A stretch of 14,868 nt of DNA from Lachnospiraceae bacterium (GTDB lineage Bacteria; Bacillota_A; Clostridia; Lachnospirales; Lachnospiraceae), in NCBI GenBank assembly GCA_003446335.1, contig DMAZ01000177.1:1-14868 (forward strand), read 5' to 3'. A program made the translations under genes and the position numbers. How positions within the stretch are numbered: position 1 is the stretch's first letter; each line of letters begins with the position of its first letter. The notes under the pieces are model-generated. The model was not told where the DNA came from and made no database searches. It saw nothing but the letters and a program-made list of their open reading frames with translations. Positions 1 to 7,238 of this stretch are shown piece by piece.

Positions 1-81
1 TAAGCGCGAGCGGTCCCTGAATGAATATTTTTGCATATAATGCTTAATGCGACATCCCCTTTTTCTGTTTCTTAAAGGGCG

Positions 82-1362
82 TCATACTTTCCAGCCCCTT
101 ACATATTTCTCCTTCACATTCCGATCATCCGAACAGTAGACAACTCTCTCCAGCCGCTCGGCCGCTGTCAGATCACGCGTCGTCTCGATACTGCTGTCAT
201 CCAGAACGACCGCGTCGAATTCATATCCTTCCTTAAAGGTACCCACCTTTCCAAAGAACTCTCCGCCTCCCGCTGTTGCCATAAAGAATGCCTCCGGCAG
301 AGTCAGCGGAGCCGCATCCTGATCGACAAGTCTCCAGTTCAGCTTTGAGACCCGAATGGCATCCTTCATGGCTGCGAAAATAGAAGTCTCGCTGCCCCCG
401 GCCACATCCGAACCGAGCCCCACGCGGATCCCCGCCTTAAGCAGCCTGCGGACCGGAGCGATGCCCGATGCGATATTCATGTTGGACTGAGGACAGTGGG
501 CAACGAACACGCCGTTCTCACGCATAAGCTCTACTTCCTCATCGGTATTATAGATGCAGTGGGCCATGACCGTCGTTGTGCCCTTCCCGAAAAGCCCGTA
601 CCGTGCATAAGTATCAGAATAACTTCCTGCGTCAGGGCAAAGTTCAGCGACCCATTCGACCTCGGACGGATTCTCATTCAGATGGGACTGGACCGGAAGG
701 TCATACTTTTCAGCGATCTGTCCCAGCCCTTTCATGAGCTCATCGCTGCAGGAGGGAGTAAAACGGGGCGTAATGACAGGGTAGGTATTCACAAATTCAC
801 GCTCTGCCGCCTTATCAAGCCACTCTTCCGTTGCCAGAAGCGATCCCTCCGTGGTCTCGATATAGTAATCCGCCACATTCCGGTCCATATTGACCTTCCC
901 GACATACGTCACCAGACCTGCTTCCTCAAGCTTCTCCATGAGGCAGACCGTCGAATCGACATCCGCGGTGGCAAATACCACAGCTCTGGTCGTAGCACCT
1001 CTTTTCATGTCCCTGACGAACAGTTCGTAAGCTTTGTCCGCGTATCCCGGTTCTCTCCCGAACCTGGATTCTTCCGGGAAAGCATTGACGTTCAGCCATT
1101 CAAGCAGCTCCATATCCATTCCGAGCCCCCGGAACGGGTACTGTGATGCATGTACATGCAGATCCACCAGCCCGGGTATGATCAGATTTCCGGAGTAGTC
1201 TTCCAGCGTGAAATCGGCATATCTTTCCGGAAGAGTCTCATATACCCCGGAGCAGATGCCATTTTCACATACAACATAACCGTCTTCAAGTGTTTTAAGT
1301 TCTGTCATGCTCTCGCTGTATACAATTGTCCCTCGAAGGATGAAACTCTTCCGTTCTTTCAT
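82..1362 (-). CDS. guaD: Guanine deaminase (amidohydrolase family)
   Basis: A 426-residue cytosolic metal-dependent hydrolase, expected to convert guanine to xanthine and ammonia in purine salvage or catabolism. It has the amidohydrolase fold signature: PGLVDLHVHA with the metal-binding pair His69/His71, SHLNE with His227, VMAHC with His268, HCPQSN near residue 289, and GLGSDVAGG with Asp319. The stretch HASQYPFRGLGMD after the HxH pair matches guanine deaminases better than cytosine deaminases or chlorohydrolases. The start is supported by AAGGAG six bases before the ATG. The gene lies 80 bp downstream of glf on the same strand and may be cotranscribed, though no functional link is obvious. 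No purine transporter or xanthine gene is visible in the window. After the stop there is a CCCTTT/AAAGGG hairpin (about positions 58-80) without a U-tract, so I do not call a terminator. The family call is firm; guanine as substrate is inferred by similarity. Confidence 0.88.
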   Translation of the reverse strand: MKERKSFILRGTIVYSESMTELKTLEDGYVVCENGICSGVYETLPERYADFTLEDYSGNLIIPGLVDLHVHASQYPFRGLGMDMELLEWLNVNAFPEESRFGREPGYADKAYELFVRDMKRGATTRAVVFATADVDSTVCLMEKLEEAGLVTYVGKVNMDRNVADYYIETTEGSLLATEEWLDKAAEREFVNTYPVITPRFTPSCSDELMKGLGQIAEKYDLPVQSHLNENPSEVEWVAELCPDAGSYSDTYARYGLFGKGTTTVMAHCIYNTDEEVELMRENGVFVAHCPQSNMNIASGIAPVRRLLKAGIRVGLGSDVAGGSETSIFAAMKDAIRVSKLNWRLVDQDAAPLTLPEAFFMATAGGGEFFGKVGTFKEGYEFDAVVLDDSSIETTRDLTAAERLERVVYCSDDRNVKEKYVRGWKV

Positions 1363-1442
1363 ATCAATCTCCTTTTCGATTTACCTGAACGCCTGCTTAG
1401 ACCGGCTGACTGAACGGACTTCTCTCCCGTCGTCTCACAGAT

Positions 1443-2543
1443 TCAGGCAAATTCCTTCCCGGCAGCTTCAAGTGCTGCGGCAATGACCTTGTCCATGTCA
1501 TAATAACGATATGTACCGAGACGGCCGCCGAAGATCACTTTTTCTTCTTTCTCTGCCAATGCCTGATATTTTTTATAGAGCTCGTTATTCCTTTCATTAT
1601 TGATCGGATAATACGGCTCCACGCCCGGTCTCCACTCACTCGGATACTCTTTCGAAATGATGGTCGTAGGCTGTGTTCCGAATGCAAAATGCTTGTGTTC
1701 AATGATTCTTGTATAGGGGACCACGCTCTCCGTATAATTGACGACCGCATTGCCCTGATAGTTATCGGTATCGTAATGCTCATCCTCGAAGCGTACACTT
1801 CTGTATTCCAGATTGCCATAGCAGAAATCATAGAACTCATCGATCATTCCGGTATAAACCGTCTTTTCGGCGATATCAGGATTCTGAGCCGCGAAATCTC
1901 TGTATTCGGTATTCAGAAGGACCTCAGAGTCTCCCAGAAGCTTCTCCACCAGAACATTGTAACCCTCTTTCGGGATACCCTGATGGGGGTCTCTGAAGTA
2001 ATTGTTGTCGTAAGTGAACCGGAGCGGAAGACGCTTTATGATAAAAGCCGGAAGCTCGGTGCACGGTCTTCCCCACTGTTTCTCCGTATATCCTTTGACC
2101 AGCTTTTCATAGACATCCCGACCGACGAGCTTTAAGGCCTGCTCCTCAAGATTCTTCGGCTCATCGATATTCAGGTCACTGATCTGTTTTGCTATGACGG
2201 CTTTCGCTTCCGCAGGTGTACGGATATCCCACATTTTTGAGAAGGTGTTCATATTGAACGGGAGGTTGTAAAGTTCATCCTTATAGACAGCGATCGGACT
2301 GTTAATAAAGTTGTTGAACGTTACGAATTGGTTGACGAACTGCCATACTTTCTCATCAGAAGTATGGAAAATGTGGGCCCCGTAGCGATGGATCAGAATG
2401 CCTTCCTCCTCCGCGCAGTAAATGTTTCCGGCAATGTGCGGCCGCTTATCGATCACGATACATGTCTTGCCGTGTTTGCGTGCTTCATGTGCAAATGTCG
2501 CTCCGAACAGACCTGCACCGACTATAAGATAATCATATTTCAT
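1443..2543 (-). CDS. glf: UDP-galactopyranose mutase
   Basis: A 366-residue flavoenzyme that interconverts UDP-galactopyranose and UDP-galactofuranose, the precursor for galactofuranose in cell-surface glycans. The N-terminus carries the FAD-binding Rossmann motif GAGLFG (residues 9-14), followed by the acidic strand end VIDKRPHIAGN and the family stretch RYGAHIFHTSDEKVW. The motifs YTEKQWGRP, FRDPHQGIPKEGY and the C-terminal GGRLGTYRYYDMD are characteristic of bacterial Glf. The length is normal for the family (about 365-385 aa). The ATG is preceded by a purine-rich GAGGACGGAAAG. The gene sits alone between ppk and guaD, with no glycosyltransferase or polysaccharide genes nearby in the window, so the glycan it serves cannot be read from context. 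It is separated from ppk by a 175-bp AT-rich spacer and may have its own promoter. Confidence 0.95.
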   Translation of the reverse strand: MKYDYLIVGAGLFGATFAHEARKHGKTCIVIDKRPHIAGNIYCAEEEGILIHRYGAHIFHTSDEKVWQFVNQFVTFNNFINSPIAVYKDELYNLPFNMNTFSKMWDIRTPAEAKAVIAKQISDLNIDEPKNLEEQALKLVGRDVYEKLVKGYTEKQWGRPCTELPAFIIKRLPLRFTYDNNYFRDPHQGIPKEGYNVLVEKLLGDSEVLLNTEYRDFAAQNPDIAEKTVYTGMIDEFYDFCYGNLEYRSVRFEDEHYDTDNYQGNAVVNYTESVVPYTRIIEHKHFAFGTQPTTIISKEYPSEWRPGVEPYYPINNERNNELYKKYQALAEKEEKVIFGGRLGTYRYYDMDKVIAAALEAAGKEFA

Positions 2544-2599
2544 AAATACTTTCCGTCCTCTTTCCTGTTATGTCTTCTGTTATTTTTTCGGTTTATCTC

Positions 2600-2652
2600 T
2601 TCTTATGTTTCTTATATTTCTTATATTTCTTTTTATATATCTTCTTATATAT
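2600..2652. repeat. AT-rich short imperfect tandem repeats upstream of glf
   Basis: Read on the plus strand, the nine-base unit TTCTTATAT appears as TTCTTATGT (2600-2608), TTCTTATAT (2609-2617) and TTCTTATAT (2618-2626). Longer degenerate copies follow up to 2652. On the coding strand this is a run of ATATAAGAA units just upstream of glf. Such a tract could act as an A/T-rich promoter UP-like or 5'UTR element, or simply be slippage-derived spacer; the sequence does not decide. Confidence 0.6.
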
Positions 2653-2677
2653 CGTCTGATTTATCTTTCTGCGTCAA
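2648..2677 (-). promoter_or_regulatory. Candidate glf promoter
   Basis: On the minus strand TTGACG (2672-2677, five of six matches to the -35 consensus) is followed after 18 bases by GATATA (2648-2653), with an overlapping TATATA at a 20-base spacing. The -35 is good, but the -10 is weak and lies at the edge of the repeat tract. It would allow glf to be expressed independently of ppx-ppk. Confidence 0.3.
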
Positions 2678-2718
2678 ATTTTACTGCCTTTTAAAAGAGA
2701 CTGCCGCGACTCTCTGGA

Positions 2719-4953
2719 TCAGTTTTCTTCTGATGCTTCCTCTTCGTCGAATACGATCGGCGGCTCTGCCGGAATAAATCTTCTGGTCTCAATCGCGCTC
2801 TGCGTGACCGGCACGCGGTCCCAGGCTTCTGCACAGAAAATATCCTGGGAGTTGACCAGCTTCTTCCCTCTCTTATCCTGCTTGACATAGGCCCCGTCCG
2901 GCTGAAGAAGATGCGCTTTCACATTGTCCTCGAATTCCAGATCGAGCACATGCATAACTTCTTTCCGGATATCCTCATCGAGGACAGGGAAGACGATTTC
3001 AACACGCTTGTCGAGATTTCTCGGCATCCAGTCAGCCGATCCCATGAACACTTCATCGTTATCGTCATTGCAGAACCAGAAAATCCTGGAATGCTCAAGG
3101 AAATTGCCGACGATCGAGCGGACATGGATCGTTTCCGAGACGCCCGGTATGCCGGTCTTAAGACAGCAGATGCCGCGTATCAGCAGATCGATCTGAACGC
3201 CGGCATGGGATGCCTGATAGAGTGCTTCAATGATATCCGGATCGCACAGGGAATTCATCTTGGCCCTGATAAAGGCTTTCTTGCCGGCTTCGGCATTGGC
3301 CTGTTCCCGTCTGATCATGTGAAGGAAGCTGTTCTTCATCCAGATCGGAGCGACCAGCAGGCGGAACCACTTTTCAGGCTCCGAATAACCGGAAAGCATG
3401 TTGAATACTGCCGTTGCGTCCGCGCCGATCTGCGCGTCACAGGTGAAAATACCGCAGTCTGTATAAAGTTTTGCTGTTGAATCATTATAGTTACCGGTCC
3501 CCAGATGGACATAGCGGCGGATGCCGTCCTCCTCCCGACGGATCACCATCGTGATCTTACTGTGCACCTTGAGGCCGAGGAGACCGTAAATCACGTGGCA
3601 GCCTGCTTTTTCAAGCATCTTCGCCCATACAATATTATGTTCCTCATCGAAACGGGCTTTCAGTTCAACAAGGACCGTGACCTGCTTTCCGCTCTCAGCT
3701 GCGCGTGCCAGCGCCGCGACGATCGGAGAGTCTCCGCTCACACGGTACAAGGTCTGCTTGATCGCCAGAACATCCGGATCGGATGCCGCTTTCTGAATAA
3801 AGCGGACGACCGGGTCAAAACTCATATACGGATGGTGGACGAATACATCCTTCTTTCGGATTACCTCAAAGATATCATCATGATCGGAGAATTCCAGGAC
3901 CGGGGCCGGCGTATATTTCGGTGTCTTATAGGCATCAAAGCCCGGAAGTCCGTACAGTTTCATAAGGAATGTCAGATCGATCGGGCCCGGAATGAAGAAT
4001 ATATCTTCCTGAGAAACATTAAATTCTTTTACCAGGATCTTGAGCAGTCTCTTGTCGACCCCTTCCGCGATCTCCAGGCGGATCACTTCACCCCACTGAC
4101 GCTTCTTGAGCTGCTTCTGGATCTCCTTCAGAAGATCTTCCGCCTCATCCTCATCGACATCGAGTTCCGCGTTCCGCATAATTCTGTACGGGTATGCGCA
4201 GAGGACGCGATAATGCTGGAAAAGCTTGCCGATATACTTGCGGATCACTTCCTCGAGAAGAATGATCACTTTATGGCCATCCTCAGCATCCGGGAGACTG
4301 ATGAGCCTCGGGAGCACTGCAGGTACCTGCACAGTGGCGAATTCAAATGTCTCTTTCTTCTTTTTGGTCTCCTTCTGCGCAATAAGCGCACCGATATTCA
4401 GCGTCTTATTGCGGACAAGCGGGAATGGCCGGGACGAATCCATGGCCATAGGTGTCAGGATCGGATAAATATTGAGCTCGAAATATTCATCGAGAAAAGC
4501 GCACTGGCTCTCTGTCAGGTCCTCATAGTCACTGATGATCTCAAGACCTGCCTTCTCGAAAGAAGGAATGAGGGATCTGTTCAGGGTGTTGTACTGGTCT
4601 TTAACAAATGTATGCATCCTCGCAGAGATAGCAGACAGCTGCTCGGAAGCTGTCATTCCCGCGATATCTTTTTTGGTATAGCCCGCATGGACCTGATCTT
4701 TAAGAGATGCAACGCGGACCATATTGAACTCATCGAGATTGGAAGCTGTAATGCTGAGGAATTTTGCCCTCTCGAAGAGCGGGACCAGCTGCCGGTCTCT
4801 CGCTTCCGACAGGCATCTCTCGTCGAATTCGAGCCAGGAAAGCTCACGATTCCTGTAATACTCCGGATTTCTGAAATTGATTTCAGACGGAGCCTTCGTC
4901 ATCTCATTGGTGTCTTTTTTATTCTCTTTATTCTGATCACTTTTCGGTGCCAT
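2719..4953 (-). CDS. ppk1: Polyphosphate kinase 1
   Basis: A 744-residue PPK1 that reversibly transfers the ATP gamma-phosphate to inorganic polyphosphate. The N domain begins at about residue 31 with YYRNRELSWLEFDERCLSEA, followed by the SNLDEFNMVR stretch and the head domain (about 135-340). The two phospholipase-D-like C-terminal domains are intact. LKVHSK contains His464, the expected autophosphorylated histidine, and RSIVGNFLEHSR contains His621. The 157-residue spacing between these equals that between His435 and His592 in E. coli PPK1. GTGNYNDSTAKLYTD (484-499) is the usual motif between them. The length exceeds E. coli PPK1 (688 aa) mainly through a charged N-terminal extension and an acidic C-terminal tail (FDEEEASEEN). 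The start has GAGGAGA about nine bases upstream. The gene lies 47 bp after ppx and is probably cotranscribed with it. A weak five-bp hairpin (AGAGA/TCTCT) with TTTT follows the stop and may be a poor terminator. Confidence 0.96.
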   Translation of the reverse strand: MAPKSDQNKENKKDTNEMTKAPSEINFRNPEYYRNRELSWLEFDERCLSEARDRQLVPLFERAKFLSITASNLDEFNMVRVASLKDQVHAGYTKKDIAGMTASEQLSAISARMHTFVKDQYNTLNRSLIPSFEKAGLEIISDYEDLTESQCAFLDEYFELNIYPILTPMAMDSSRPFPLVRNKTLNIGALIAQKETKKKKETFEFATVQVPAVLPRLISLPDAEDGHKVIILLEEVIRKYIGKLFQHYRVLCAYPYRIMRNAELDVDEDEAEDLLKEIQKQLKKRQWGEVIRLEIAEGVDKRLLKILVKEFNVSQEDIFFIPGPIDLTFLMKLYGLPGFDAYKTPKYTPAPVLEFSDHDDIFEVIRKKDVFVHHPYMSFDPVVRFIQKAASDPDVLAIKQTLYRVSGDSPIVAALARAAESGKQVTVLVELKARFDEEHNIVWAKMLEKAGCHVIYGLLGLKVHSKITMVIRREEDGIRRYVHLGTGNYNDSTAKLYTDCGIFTCDAQIGADATAVFNMLSGYSEPEKWFRLLVAPIWMKNSFLHMIRREQANAEAGKKAFIRAKMNSLCDPDIIEALYQASHAGVQIDLLIRGICCLKTGIPGVSETIHVRSIVGNFLEHSRIFWFCNDDNDEVFMGSADWMPRNLDKRVEIVFPVLDEDIRKEVMHVLDLEFEDNVKAHLLQPDGAYVKQDKRGKKLVNSQDIFCAEAWDRVPVTQSAIETRRFIPAEPPIVFDEEEASEEN

Positions 4954-5000
4954 GGCAATCTTCTCCTCTATTTAAAGAACAATCTGCTGATCTGAGGCAA

Positions 5001-6536
5001 TTACGCATTTGCCTTCCTTACTTTCAGTTCCGGTTTAATGTCGAACATATCCTCAAAGAATTCTATGTTGAGTTCAAAAAGACCTTTTTCCAGCGTAAAG
5101 TCATCCTTCACTCTCGCTTCAATGATCATGCGGTCATCTTTTCTGAGGGTATGTATCTCTGTGATCTTCTGGAGATAACTCTGATCCAGGCTGTTCGCCA
5201 TCCTCAATATGGCGGTAAGCTGCGCGACCCTCAGGAAATCATATTCCGTAAGCCCGTCATTGTTCTCCCCGTAAAATTCAAACGGCTTGGTATTGAACTT
5301 CACGGTATTGGCAATGATTTTTCTCTCATTGTCGGAAAGACCGATGATTTCAGTTGAAATAATGATGTTATAGGAGCACTCCGCCACGTTGACAAGACTG
5401 ATATACTTGCCGCAGTCATTCAGCTGGCAGGCAACCTTCAGCAGCAGGCGGTCACGCGGTCCGAGCACGGAATCCTTGCGCACTGCCTTGAAGATCGCAT
5501 CCGCAATTTCCATGATCTTTTCCGTGTGAGGCTTGTTTCCCGCAAATCTCTTGGCTATATGCTTCGCGGCCATGAGGATATCTTTTTCAAAGTCATGCTG
5601 GGAGCGGATGATTTTGGCCTTCAATGCGTAATCATAGGCGATACCGTCCGTGATCTGAATGCCCGGCAGCCAGATATTATCCACGCCGAAAATTTCAATG
5701 AGACGCCTGTAGAGAACGGCCATGGGAATGATGGCACCTGCCACTTCCGTGCCGACGCCAAGGTATTCGGCCGCATGGTTCGGAGACATACGAACAATTT
5801 TCTCATACCACAGATAATATTCCTCTGCACTCTCGATCTTATTCTGATCCATACGGTTCTGGAACACGAGATTCGTGTAGTAGTCTCCTACCAGAATGAT
5901 CGTATCAATGTTGCGCTCCTTGAGATACATTCTCTTAAAGTTCAGGATGTCCTTGCGGATGAACTGGTCGATAATGCGCTCCGGATGCGTCGTCTGGTTC
6001 TGGATCGTGGCCAGACGGCTCGATATCCGAAGGAGCCCAAGATGAAGATTCTGCGCGGTAATGAGCGTCCCCTTGTCGAAAAGAGAGATCTGAATGCTCC
6101 CGCCGCTCACATCGATGATGGCAGTCCCTTTCCCGATGATCCTTTCGAATTCCTCTCCTCTTGAAGCGATCGATTTATAGGTGAGAAATCTCTGTTCGGA
6201 GTTGGACAGGATCTCGACCGTTATTCCCGTCTTATTTCTGATATGTTCGCGGACCAGCAGATAGTTTCGGGCTTCGCGGACCGCGGTCTTGGCACAGGCA
6301 CGATAAGCGGTAACACCGTACTCCTTCATAATATTGCTGTAGTCCATGAGGATATTGGTAAGCTCATCAAGAACTTCCGGGGAGATCATCTTTCTGGTGT
6401 AGGTGTCCTTCCCAAGCTCAAGTCTTTTTCTCACGATATTCAGGGACTTGAGACCATTCTTCTTCGTTATTTCGAAGATCTCCATCGTCACATTATAGGA
6501 ACCGATGTCGATTGCTGCAAATGTTGTCACTGCCAT
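5001..6536 (-). CDS. ppx: Ppx/GppA-family phosphatase (probable exopolyphosphatase)
   Basis: A 511-residue protein of the sugar-kinase/Hsp70/actin ATPase fold, Ppx/GppA family, expected to cleave terminal phosphate from polyphosphate or to hydrolyse pppGpp. The N-terminal domain opens with FAAIDIGSYNVTMEIF, the phosphate-binding loop 1. TAVREARN carries Glu88, corresponding to the catalytic Glu of the family, and IIDVSGGSIQISLF (140-153) is the second phosphate loop. The family usually has GGGSTE there; Gln149 takes the place of the conserved Glu. The C-terminal domain (about 310-511) is HD-like, but its metal pair reads Asn373-Asp374 (QLNDCGKYIS). I chose the ATG at 6536 because the family begins just before the AIDIG strand. 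An upstream in-frame GTG at 6581 lies inside a terminator stem. ppk follows 47 bp later, so opposing synthesis and degradation functions share an operon. Whether it acts on polyphosphate or pppGpp cannot be settled from sequence alone. Confidence 0.88.
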   Translation of the reverse strand: MAVTTFAAIDIGSYNVTMEIFEITKKNGLKSLNIVRKRLELGKDTYTRKMISPEVLDELTNILMDYSNIMKEYGVTAYRACAKTAVREARNYLLVREHIRNKTGITVEILSNSEQRFLTYKSIASRGEEFERIIGKGTAIIDVSGGSIQISLFDKGTLITAQNLHLGLLRISSRLATIQNQTTHPERIIDQFIRKDILNFKRMYLKERNIDTIILVGDYYTNLVFQNRMDQNKIESAEEYYLWYEKIVRMSPNHAAEYLGVGTEVAGAIIPMAVLYRRLIEIFGVDNIWLPGIQITDGIAYDYALKAKIIRSQHDFEKDILMAAKHIAKRFAGNKPHTEKIMEIADAIFKAVRKDSVLGPRDRLLLKVACQLNDCGKYISLVNVAECSYNIIISTEIIGLSDNERKIIANTVKFNTKPFEFYGENNDGLTEYDFLRVAQLTAILRMANSLDQSYLQKITEIHTLRKDDRMIIEARVKDDFTLEKGLFELNIEFFEDMFDIKPELKVRKANA

Positions 6537-6566
6537 TTTATATTTCCCAGCCTTTCCCGCTGCCCA

Positions 6567-6599
6567 TAAAAAGAAGCACACTTATCCTTATCAGTGTGC
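6567..6599 (-). terminator. Intrinsic terminator or attenuator in the ppx leader
   Basis: On the minus strand GCACACT (6593-6599) pairs perfectly with AGTGTGC (6576-6582) around a ten-base loop, followed at once by TTCTTTTT. The U-tract ends 31 bp upstream of the ppx ATG and downstream of the promoter at 6667-6695. Transcripts from that promoter must therefore read through it to reach ppx. This is the geometry of a leader attenuator, though it could also simply end a short RNA. Confidence 0.7.
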
Positions 6600-6609
6600 C
6601 CGGGCTAAT

Positions 6610-6654
6610 TTATGACTTCCTGTTACGTAAAATACTCTTTCTCATATCAGACAT
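6610..6654 (-). CDS. Possible 14-codon leader ORF before ppx
   Basis: ATG at 6654 opens a reading frame for MSDMRKSILRNRKS ending in TAA, 11 bases before the terminator hairpin. AAGAGAG just upstream could serve as a ribosome binding site, but the predicted transcription start (about 6660) leaves only some six bases of leader. It may be weakly translated, near-leaderless or not translated at all. The peptide is basic with no run of a single amino acid, so a classical amino-acid attenuator is not suggested. It resembles nothing I recognise. Confidence 0.2.
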   Translation of the reverse strand: MSDMRKSILRNRKS

Positions 6655-6666
6655 ACTCTCTTTTTT

Positions 6667-6695
6667 ATTATAAGTTTTTTCATGGATAAAAACAA
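6667..6695 (-). promoter_or_regulatory. Sigma-A type promoter upstream of ppx-ppk
   Basis: On the minus strand TTGTTT (6690-6695) is followed by a 17-base spacer and a perfect TATAAT (6667-6672). The expected start is near 6660. The -35 matches only three of six bases, which would suit an activator-dependent promoter. The transcript would be about 90 nt if it stops at the terminator at 6567-6599, or would continue into ppx and ppk. Confidence 0.6.
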
Positions 6696-6725
6696 TGGTA
6701 GAAAGCACAAAGAGTCGTGATGCGT

Positions 6726-6747
6726 TCCTTAAGCGATCCTTAAGCGA
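6726..6747. repeat. Perfect 11-bp tandem direct repeat, possible regulator site
   Basis: TCCTTAAGCGA occurs twice in direct succession (6726-6736 and 6737-6747). On the coding strand this gives TTAAGG hexamers separated by five bases, an 11-bp periodicity typical of sites for OmpR/PhoB-type winged-helix regulators. A degenerate third unit (7 of 11 matching) follows on the promoter side. The site sits 30 bp upstream of the -35 of the ppx-ppk promoter and outside the rnpB terminator. A regulatory role is inference. Confidence 0.4.
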
Positions 6748-6781
6748 CCGGAGCTGCCTGTACCTCAGGAACAGTCTCCTT

Positions 6782-6832
6782 AAAAAAAGAAGAGGCTGCC
6801 CGGAAAGCAATCACTTCCCGCGTCAACCTCTT
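6782..6832 (-). terminator. Intrinsic terminator of rnpB
   Basis: On the minus strand the outer stem AAGAGG (6827-6832) pairs with CCTCTT (6790-6795). The stem continues with TG/CA pairs and an inner CGGAAAG/CTTCCCG segment containing a mismatch, and the hairpin is followed by CTTTTTTT. It lies about 30 bases after the folded 3' end of RNase P RNA. A T-run on the other side (6831-6836) means it could also work on plus-strand transcripts, but I see no plus-strand gene for it to terminate. Confidence 0.85.
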
Positions 6833-6861
6833 TTTTGTTCCTCATCGAATATTCTGATAAA

Positions 6862-7195
6862 TCGGCAGAACGATAAGCCGGGTTCTGTCGTGTACGATCA
6901 TCTATCTAGGCCGTCCGTTACCGGACGGCTCAAGCGACCGGCCCAAGGCACGACGGGCCGCCGTATTGCCTATGTTTGGTCTTGCTCCGGATGGGGCTTG
7001 CATATGCCCTGCCTGTTACCAGCCAGGCGGTAGTCTCTTACACTGCCTTTTCACCCTTACCGCCAGAGGCGGCGGTTGTTTTCTGTTGCGCTTTCCCGGG
7101 GATTACTCCCGCCGGACGTTATCCGGCATCCCTGCCCTGCGGAGCCCGGACTTTCCTCACCTGACGAAGTCAGCCGCGATCGTATGTCCTGCCGA
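6862..7195 (-). ncRNA. rnpB: RNase P RNA, bacterial class A
   Basis: Catalytic RNA of ribonuclease P, which matures tRNA 5' ends. On the minus strand the conserved core elements occur in order: GAGGAAAGTCCGGGCTCC near the 5' end, GGGTGAAAAGGCAGTG then GTAAGAGACTACCG, GGTCGCTTGAGCC, then ATAGATGAT and ACAGAACCCGGCTTATC at the 3' end. The ends are set by helix P1: CGGCAGGAC (7186-7194) pairs with GTTCTGCCG (6863-6871), and one more T-A pair extends it to 7195 and 6862, giving about 334 nt. The predicted transcription start from the promoter at 7202-7230 falls at the same base. A stretch GGCGGCCCGTCGTGCCTTGGGCC supports the class A layout. It lies 43 bp after the nucleoside kinase stop and has its own terminator, so it is an independent unit. 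Mature ends may differ by a few bases. Confidence 0.96.
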
Positions 7196-7201
7196 GGCAT
7201 T

Positions 7202-7230
7202 ATCATAGCATACTTATCCGCAGATTGCAA
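7202..7230 (-). promoter_or_regulatory. Promoter of rnpB (extended -10)
   Basis: On the minus strand TTGCAA (7225-7230) is followed by 17 bases and TATGAT (7202-7207). TGC directly precedes the -10, giving the extended TGn motif. The -10 is seven bases before 7195, exactly where helix P1 of RNase P RNA begins. The promoter lies wholly in the gap after the kinase stop codon. Confidence 0.75.
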
Positions 7231-7238
7231 AGCAGAAC

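Noticed and set aside
31..41. A plus-strand TATAAT near the low-coordinate edge.
   Set aside because: There is no -35 at a suitable spacing and no plus-strand gene follows it.
3505..4995. A 496-codon open frame on the plus strand, antisense to ppk and slightly longer than it at one end.
   Set aside because: It lies almost wholly opposite a clearly conserved ppk, its translation resembles no family, and it has no supported promoter or ribosome binding site. Codon bias of the real gene explains the open antisense frame.
6579..6581. In-frame GTG start for ppx, adding 15 residues.
   Set aside because: It lies within the terminator stem, its ribosome binding site spacing is too short, and the family starts at the MAVTTFAAIDIG position.
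6610..6810. A 66-codon minus-strand frame ending at the ppx leader.
   Set aside because: Its first part runs through the rnpB terminator flank, the tandem repeat and the promoter, and starts upstream of any transcript start. Only the last 14 codons could be translated from the promoter found.
6695..7208. Several open frames on the plus strand across rnpB.
   Set aside because: They cover the conserved RNase P RNA, whose sequence is explained by its RNA motifs and P1 pairing; the translations are low-information.
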